Assembly (NCBI GenBank): GCA_030762935.1
Contig: CM060898.1
Coordinates: 101,129,281 to 101,193,280 of the forward strand
Length of the DNA: 64,000 bases
Source of the DNA: Hymenopus coronatus
Taxonomy: Eukaryota > Arthropoda > Insecta > Mantodea > Hymenopodidae
Reading direction: 5' to 3'
A program made the translations under genes and the position numbers. This document shows, in pieces, positions 57,610 to 64,000 of this stretch; the first letter of the stretch is position 1, and every line of letters starts with the position of its first letter. The notes below the pieces were generated by a model. It was not told the origin of the DNA. It saw only the letters and a list, made by a program, of their open reading frames with translations, and made no database searches.

Positions 57610-57960
57610 CCAAATATGTGAAACATAAACAAAATATTTTGTTACATAATAAAATTACATGGATTCTAATATTTAAGAAAATATATCGTTTATTACTTCA
57701 TGCACTATAATTACCAATTGTTAATTGAAACTATAAATGGGTGGGCATATACTTATTAATAGGCACTCCCTACTTTAAACCTTATTTTCTCGCAACATTT
57801 TTCCCACATTCATCCATATTCAAAATGTTTCTCACGATGCAATTTTTCAAAAAATTTATGCTGACCCTAGGGAACACATTAAAGAAATTGGCCATATTAC
57901 TTTTCCGAAATAATGCTTTAGTTTTGATAAATACATTTTTATTTTCTGAAAAATCATAAG
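57610..57960 (+). repeat. Dispersed repeat E, copy 1
   Basis: Shares GTGAAACATAAACAAAAT, TTAAGAAAATATAT, ATAGGCACTCCCTACTTTAA and CACGATGCAA with 60600-60895. Each copy lies immediately beside the hairpin end of a minus family A copy. Confidence 0.65.
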
Positions 57961-57983
57961 TTTTGAAGATTACGAAAAGTTAT

Positions 57984-59130
57984 AGTTACTTTCTCTTTAC
58001 GTACTATGTATATAATGTATAGAGAAGGTATTGCATTACACTAGAAATTAGATACCGAGATTTCACCGGAAATACACGTTTTAGGGTCCCCTGTATGAAA
58101 AACATATTTGGAAAAAGGTCCGTGTAGGTATGTGTGTGTCCGTGTGTCCGTTTGTCTCTGAACACGGTGATTCAATAAATAAAAGTCGGTAAATACCAAC
58201 CTTGGTATTTAAGTTAAGTATTTTCCAGGAAAGTGACACGAAGGTTTTGAGAAAAATTCCCCCTGCCCTTTACATGGAAAAAATTGCGAACATTTTGATT
58301 TTCTCAAAAATGACTCTAACGATTATGATTAAAATCTCTTATATTTAAGATATTTTACATGCCAAATAAAATATATATCTTAAATTTTATCGAAATAGCC
58401 TATAAGAACCTGTTTATTCTGGATGCTTTTTATTGAATTTTGCATAATTATTAAACTATAAGAGCTAGACAAAAACGTACTATACAAAAAATGTAGATCA
58501 CAATAAAACACATAATTTATGTCATATATATATGTTATATATATATATATATATATGTTATATATATACACACGTGGAGTTGGCCGTTTTCGATATGTTC
58601 CTCCAGGTCGCGGGTTCAAACACGGCGGAGGACGATGGGGTTTTTCGGTCGTAAAAATCCTTAGCATGGATTCCTTCGGAAGGGAAGTAAAGCCGTTGGC
58701 CCCGTGTTGTAGATTTACGGCACGTAAAAGAACCTCAAGCTTGATAGAGAGGCCTCTGAGCAAAATTAAGCGGTCCTTCACGCCCAATTTAGAATGGGAC
58801 GCTGAGAACCACAGTAGTTAAAGGGGGTCCATAAACAGTATGCCATTTCTATTGATTTCAGTTTTAAAATACTTAAATTTTTCTCATACGGGAACTCGTT
58901 AACCCCTGGTCACACAAAGAAACGGATTTCAATCCCATAGCAACCACATTTCAAAACATTTGCCTGTCGGGTTAGCCTAGTGTATTCCTTTATTTACGTT
59001 CTACTTATAAAGGAACTAAATAATAAGACCGTTCCTCCTAATGTTTTAGCATTAAATAGACGGAAGAATAAGCTTATTAACAATAATTTACTCAGAGATA
59101 TAGAGAAAGTGATGTCAATGGAGTACATCA
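57984..59130 (-). mobile_element. Family A element carrying an S4 SINE
   Basis: Hairpin end with ATGTATATAATG, TATGTGTGTGTCCGTGTG tract, an AT microsatellite at about 58527-58566, S4 at about 58598-58840, and terminal GAGAAAGTGATGTCAATGG near 59105. Confidence 0.83.
58598..58840 (+). mobile_element. SINE family S4
   Basis: B-box-like GCGGGTTCAAACACGG near its start, then GGATTCCTTCGGAAGGGAAG, AAAGCCGTTGGCCCCGTG, TTACGGCACGTAAAAGAACC and GGTCCTTCACGCCC. Only the right half of a tRNA-like head remains. Confidence 0.75.
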
Positions 59131-59154
59131 GATTTTTGCTATAATGAATTTGGT

Positions 59155-59335
59155 CTATTAAACATTATAATTTAAATAACCATACAAGCTAGAATTTTGA
59201 TACATGGCAGAAATGTTACCGTTATTATGTACAATAGCTGATATAAATTTCAATAAAGTACTGTGGAATTTCCAAATTTCACAGCTATATCACCTTAAAG
59301 CAGTGATGTGATAATTCCAAATTATACTGCTATCA
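59155..59335 (+). repeat. Dispersed repeat F, copy 1
   Basis: ATTTAAATAACCATACAAGC, AGAATTTTGATA and GGTATAAATTT-like blocks match 63425-63600. Lies just beyond the terminal end of a family A copy. Confidence 0.65.
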
Positions 59336-59424
59336 ATATAGGGCCCTAAAAGTTTAACAGCATCATTGTTTTTATCCTTTCTTTCAATGAAATCAAAGTA
59401 TTGTCGTTTTATAGGTTTTTATTG

Positions 59425-59640
59425 ATCAAGCAAATATCTTATATATGACATTTTAATCAAAACCTTTAGACATTTTTTAAAGAGAATCACAATTTTGAAA
59501 ATGGTAATTTGGAGCGGGAGGGAGGTAATTTTCCCTGATAATCTTTTTGTCACATATTTGGAATAAACTGAACTTAACACCGTATTTGGCATTCATTAGA
59601 CATTTCATGTTTGAATTACACTGTTCACACATAGACGCAT
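59425..59640 (+). mobile_element. Family A internal fragment
   Basis: CATTTTAATCAAAACCTTTA, ATTTGGAGCGGGAGGGAGG and AACTGAACTTAACACC are the middle part of a plus copy. It stops at the hairpin of the next, inverted copy. Confidence 0.68.
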
Positions 59641-59642
59641 GC

Positions 59643-60510
59643 TTTTTACCTTCTCTATACTCACTATGTACATAGTGTATAGAGAATGTATTGCACTCCA
59701 CCAAAAAATTCGATACCGGGATTTCACCGGAAATATATGTTTTAGGGTCTTCTGTATCCATCCATAAACAATATTTTCAGAAAAAGGTCCATGTGTGTGT
59801 GTGTCCGTGTGCCTGTGAACACGATAACTCCAAAACGAAAAGTCGGTAAAATACCAAACTTGGTATTTAAGTTTAGTATCTTCCAGGGATGCGACACGAA
59901 GATTTTGAGAAAAATCCCCCCACCCAAAACTACCCTTTACATGGAACTATTTTCAAACATTTTGATTTTCTAAAAAATGGCTCTAACAATTTTGATTAAA
60001 ATATCGTATATTAAAGTTATTTACCAGACAAATAAAATGTATATTTTGAATTTTCTGGGAATAGACTCTGAAGACTACTTTCTTCTGGATGGATTTTTCA
60101 TAACTACTAAACCGTAAGAGATGGCCAAAAACTTAGCCCACAAAAAATGTAGAGCACGTTAAAACACACAATTTATGTCATATACATTATTTTGTGGAGT
60201 TGATCGTTTTTGAGATATTCCATTTTCTTGGTTTCAGCTTTGAAAAACTTTACTTTTCTCATACAGGAATTTGTCAATTTGTGTCCATACAAACAAAGGA
60301 ACATCAGTCACATAGCAACCAGCTTTTGGCTTTCACTTTAACCTATGGTACTCCGTTATTTCGCTTCTACTTACAATAAAGCAAGAAATAAGACTATTTC
60401 TGCTAATTTTTTTCGATTAGCATGGTATAAATAAAAGATAGCTTATTAACAATAATAATTTACAGAGATATAAAGAAAGTCATGTGAATGGAACACATCA
60501 GATTTTTTTG
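59643..60510 (-). mobile_element. Family A element, full length
   Basis: Hairpin with CTATGTACATAG, GTGTGTGTGTGTCCGTGTG tract at about 59791, terminal GAAAGTCATGTGAATGG near 60475. Confidence 0.87.
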
Positions 60511-60519
60511 TTTGTTTCT

Positions 60520-60602
60520 GTAGGTCTCAAAACATGTGTTTGTACTAAATCTCCTCTTCGAGTTTTTGAATGGAGTACAATTCGATCTCTTAAGGAGGAA
60601 TC
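60520..60602 (+). mobile_element. Family A 3' scrap
   Basis: GGTCTCAAAACATGTGTTTG and GAGTTTTTGAATGGAGTACA resemble the segment before the 3' hairpin. Confidence 0.55.
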
Positions 60603-60896
60603 TGTGAAACATCACAAATACTCAGAAAATTAACACAATATTGTTATAATAAAATAATATTAAATCTAAATGTTAAGAAAATGTATAGTTTTTGTCACTT
60701 GGCCGTTATAAATACCAAATGAATTAAGCTTTAAATGAGAGGCCAATGGTTAACAGGCATTCCCTTATTTAAATTTTGTTTACTCGCAAACTTTTTCCAA
60801 CGGTTTCCACAAAATACTCTACACGATGCAAGGTTTTACTAATTTATTTCAAAATGCCTACACTGCCTCTCAAAAGTAACTAAAGAAACTCGTCAT
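60603..60896 (+). repeat. Dispersed repeat E, copy 2
   Basis: Same order of blocks as 57610-57960 (GTGAAACATCACAAAT, TTAAGAAAATGTAT, CAGGCATTCCCTTATTTAA, CGATGCAA), with divergence. Again directly beside a minus family A copy. Confidence 0.65.
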
Positions 60897-60900
60897 ATAC

Positions 60901-61764
60901 GTTTTACTTTCTCTACACGTACTATGAACATAGTGTATAGAGAAGGTATTGCACTCCACCCAAAAATTCGATACCGAGATTTCATCCGAAATATATATTT
61001 TAGGGTCTCCAGTATCCAAAAAAAGCATTTTCACACAAAAAGTCCGTGTGTCAGTGTGTCAGTGAACATGATAACTCAAAAACGAAAAGTCGGTAAAATA
61101 CCAAACTTGGTATTTAAGTTTAGTATCTTCCAGGGATGCGACACGCAGATTTTCAGAAAAATCTCCCCACCTCAAACTACTCTTTACATGAAACTTTTTT
61201 CGAAAAATTTGACTATCTCAGAAATGGCTCTAACGATTTTGATTAAAATATCGTATATCAAAGATATTTATCTGACAATTAAAATGTATATCCTGAATTG
61301 TCTGGGAATAGTCTCTGTAGACTACTTTATTTTGGACGAATTTTACGGAATTTTACATAACTGGTAAACCGTAAGAGATGAAAAAAAAAACCTACCACAC
61401 AAAAACTGTAGAGCACTTTAAAACACACAATTTATGTTATATGCATTTTTTTTCATGGATTTGATCGTTTTTGTGATATTCCTTGCTTTTGGTTTCAGCT
61501 TTAAAAGATTATACTTTTCTCACATAGGACTTTGTCAACTCCTGTCCATAAAAACAAAGGAACTTCAGTCACATAACAACCAGCTTTGGACCATCACTGT
61601 AACCTATGGTACGCTCTTATTTCCTTTCTACTTAAAAGGAAGCAAGTAATAAGGCTATTTCTGCCATCTTTTGTCAATTAGCATTAAGTAAATAGAACAA
61701 GTTTTTAAGAATAATTTGTTGCAGAGATGTAGAGAAAGTCATGTGAATAGAACACATCAGAGTT
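60901..61764 (-). mobile_element. Family A element, full length, longest residual open frame
   Basis: Hairpin with CTATGAACATAG, very short GTGTGTCAGTGTGTCAGTG tract, terminal GAGAAAGTCATGTGAATAG. Open for 147 codons (60924-61367), but differences from sister copies are mostly amino-acid-changing, so it is not treated as coding. Confidence 0.86.
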
Positions 61765-62155
61765 TTCGAAATAATGTTCCATGTGTGTATGTGTGTGTGT
61801 GCCTGCGGACAGCATAACTCAAAGACTAAAATAGCTTAAATACCAAACTTGGTATTTAAGTTTAGTATCTTTCAAGGATGCGAGCGAAGATTTTCAAAAA
61901 CTTGCCCCCAACCCAAACTACCCTTGACATTAACAATTTTTAAAAATGTTGTTTTTCTCAAAAATATCTCCAATGATTTTGATTAATGATTTTTGTATTA
62001 AAGATTATTACATCACAAATAAAATGTATATTGGAATATTTTGAAGACTTTTTCATTCTGGATGAACTTTGCATATCTGGTAAACCGTATGAGATAGACA
62101 AATACTTACTTCACAAAATATGCAGATCTCGTCAAAAATACAGTTTATCTGATAT

Positions 62156-62962
62156 ATGAGGAGTGATAAAAAATAACGGGAATTTTTGTTTTTCTTAAAC
62201 GATCTTTATTTATGCATTTAGATTAACTTTGTGCCCTTCAAAATTAACTCCCTCGGATATAATACGTTGTGCCAGCACTTTTCCCAATCTTGGAAGTAAC
62301 TCCGGAACTCACTTTTCCCTATGGTGTTCAGATATTTCAGCGATTCTGTTTTTAGCTCACCAACAGTGGCTAAACGACTTCTTTTCATGTTCTCTTCAGC
62401 CTTGGGAATAGAATGAAGTCGCAGGGGGTCATGCCTGGTGAATAAAGTGACTGTGGCAACATAACGTTTCACGAACAAGGGTTGAGGTGCAAGCAGGACT
62501 ATCCATGAGTGACTTTTGGAAAATTCTGGTCATTTTCTGCGGATTACTTTATCCAAACGGCGCATAGCTTCTAGGTATTATTGCTTATTGACTGTATTAC
62601 CATATGGCAGACCTATTTCTTTACATCTTTCCCATTGTCGTCAGTAACTGATATGTTAGGATGTCTAGGGGATCGTTGGCTTCAGAGTCTTGTCAACCCT
62701 TTTTAAAAAGTCGATACTACTTGGAACCCCTTGCTTACTCATAGTAGATTTTCCAAAAGCCACAGCCAACATACCGAACACTTTACTCCATTTTTCAAGC
62801 AAAATTTAATGCAAATAGCTGAGCCTTCAAATACACGTATAACCCTTTTAACTGTCAACAATAAACTAAGAATTTAAAATAGCTGAAAATGCAAACATAC
62901 ATCAGAAACATTGTAACCACTAGAAGAAAAAAAAAAAAAAAGTTTGGAAATCGGTTGTATAA
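62156..62962 (-). mobile_element. Second mariner-type transposon relic, inserted at TA in family A
   Basis: Begins after a TA with GAGGAGTGATAAAAAATAAC, ends about 62960 next to another TA. The right terminal repeat is not convincingly matched, so that end may be decayed or deleted. About 0.8 kb, heavily deleted internally. Confidence 0.72.
62225..62600 (-). pseudogene. Degenerate mariner transposase C-terminus
   Basis: Minus frames show EAMRRLDKVIRRK (about 62540-62570), then a damaged catalytic block whose third-Asp context reads CPPCDFILFPRLKR (about 62420-62450), and the C-terminal pattern KTESLKYLNTIGKSEFRSYF, QDWEKCWH, ending near GTKLI at 62225. Frame changes separate these pieces. 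Different lineage from the 32-kb mariner relic (CDFILFP versus PSDSFYF). Confidence 0.8.
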
Positions 62963-63240
62963 AGCCCGCGAAATTCCTTATTACTGGATTCCATTTTAAA
63001 TTACGTAAATTTTCTCAAACCTTTCGTTTTATCTCTGTTTTGTTTTACCTCTGGATGTGCAAAACGAACCGAACTTCAGTTGTTTACATAGCGATCAGCT
63101 TTTAAACCATTTGACTATCGCTAATAGCCTAGGGTATATCCTTACTTCCCTTCTGCTTAGAAGGAGGAAAGTAATACGAGAATGTATCTCTAAGAGAATG
63201 CTATAGAGAAACGAATACTCTTTTGTAAGAATTGTTATTT

Positions 63241-63424
63241 TCTTTAGAAATAAATTATTACATTTTGATAAATAAAGAGATTTGGATAGTACAAAAACTA
63301 AATATTGTTTTACAATAAGTAGGGTTATTTCGTATAAGTAAATAGGGTGCGATATGACTCCTATTTATTTACTGCAAACTTGATTTTTATGTCAATAGTT
63401 TCAAAATTACATCACGTGGATTAT
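63241..63424. other. Unassigned AT-rich spacer
   Basis: No feature recognised. Confidence 0.4.
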
Positions 63425-63605
63425 TTTAGTAGAACAAAGAATTTAGACACAAAATTATTATTTAAATAACCAGGCAAGCTAGAATTTTGATAAGCGAAAT
63501 ATATTGCTATCATTGTGTATATAATAATTGGTATAAATTTTAATTAAATATCTTACATACTGTTGACTTTCAAAATTTCAAAGATGTACTCGTATCACTT
63601 GACTA
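63425..63605 (+). repeat. Dispersed repeat F, copy 2
   Basis: ATTTAAATAACCAGGCAAGC, AGAATTTTGATA and GGTATAAATTT blocks in the same order as at 59155-59335. Confidence 0.65.
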
Positions 63606-63764
63606 CTGAAGGTATATAGGCGTTACAGAAAGTAAAAAATAAATAAATAAGGGGACATGTAAGGCATTAAAAGGAATAATTCTTGTAGGAGGTCATAGTG
63701 ATCCAATATCAATAGCAGGAGCAAGTCTTTTGTGATAGAATGTTCAAAAAATGAAACGAAGAAA

Positions 63765-64000
63765 AATACTTTCTGAAGTACTCCATTCACATGACCCTCA
63801 CTACATTTCTCTAACAAATTATTCTTAATAAACTTATTCTATCTACTTCATGCTAATCGAAATAAACATTAGCAGAAATGGTCTTATTATTTGTTTCCTT
63901 GCAAAAAGAAGATAATTAAGAGAATTCACTAGGCTAAAGCGATAGTCAAACGTTTCAAAAGCTGATGCTATGTGATTGAAATTCCTTTATTTGTGTGGCT
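63765..64000 (+). mobile_element. Family A element, 5' part, cut by window end
   Basis: Diverged terminal block TACTCCATTCACATGACC, then GCTAATCGAAATAAACATTA and GCTAAAGCGATAGTCAAA in family order. Confidence 0.8.

Larger units (their letters stand above)
61765..63240 (-). mobile_element. Family A element split by a mariner relic
   Basis: Tandem to the preceding copy but lacking the hairpin: parts 61765-62155 and about 62965-63240. The first part breaks at TCTGATATA and the second resumes with AAATTCCTTATTACTGGATT. Confidence 0.78.

Noticed and set aside
60924..61367. Recurrent open frame of about 130-160 codons in minus-direction family A copies (also near 1506-1991, 14065-14481, 21719-22135, 54544-54948), containing KIPNLVFKF and MALTILIK
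   Set aside because: It runs through the CA/GT microsatellite, whose length changes the frame between copies, and most differences between copies alter the amino acid, so there is no sign of protein selection. The recurrence reflects shared ancestry of the repeat.

Overview
This is AT-rich, repeat-saturated nuclear DNA from an invertebrate animal, most likely an arthropod. That placement is an inference from the mixture of mariner relics, a Ty3/gypsy relic, Jockey/CR1-type LINE relics and several tRNA-derived SINE families, together with long microsatellites. I found no bacterial-type operon, no intact host gene and no rRNA, true tRNA or CRISPR array. Only one stretch (38782-38910, minus) looks like a possible terminal exon of a host gene.

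The window is dominated by one dispersed family, called family A here: about 40 full or partial copies in both orientations, covering roughly half of the sequence by my boundaries. A full copy is about 860-910 bp. In its own 5'->3' direction (reported as strand +) it starts in an A-run followed by TCTGATGTGTTCCATTCACAT, then a subterminal ACTTTCTCTA. It carries a CA/GT microsatellite about 100-150 bp before its 3' end, and finishes in a palindromic hairpin around CTATGTACATAG followed by TAGAGAAAGT and an A-run. ACTTTCTCTA and TAGAGAAAGT are inverted repeats of each other. Copies have no evident target duplication, sit in A/T runs, nest inside one another and form head-to-tail arrays. This is the architecture of Helentron-associated, rolling-circle, non-autonomous elements (HINE/DINE-1 type); that assignment is an inference, as no Rep/helicase gene is present.

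Layout: 1-1036 LINE relic; 1070-12540 family A copies with three nested or adjacent groups; 13283-13880 SINE family S1 cluster; 14078-16396 tandem and inverted family A; 16675-20745 S2 SINEs, repeat G and family A; 21275-25447 four-copy head-to-tail family A array with an internal tandem repeat and an S3 insertion; 26326-28200 repeat G and a decayed 93-bp tandem array; 28216-30598 family A; 30921-32930 mariner relic split by a family A copy; 33751-34108 LTR-like unit with heat-shock-type motifs; 34285-35110 palindrome plus 35-bp minisatellite; 36025-37440 S1 SINE cluster bracketed by family A ends; 37486-40700 family A with a candidate exon at 38.8 kb; 41150-41832 chimeric tandem repeats and S3; 42916-46390 family A with an S2 SINE that has a perfect 13-bp target duplication; 46390-49405 degenerate Ty3/gypsy element (minus); 50153-50450 second LTR-like unit; 51065-55398 family A; 55785-57180 S4 and repeat G fragments; 57610-64000 duplicated E-family A-F blocks, a second mariner relic nested in family A, and a copy cut by the window end.

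SINE families: S1 (tRNA-like region internal, TAA/ATT tail), S2 (tRNA head, AAAG tail), S3 (tRNA head, 3' end GCGGGCGTTAAACAC), S4 (AAAGCCGTTGGCCCCGTG body). These names are local to this report. Almost everything that can be interpreted here is transposition history rather than cellular function.
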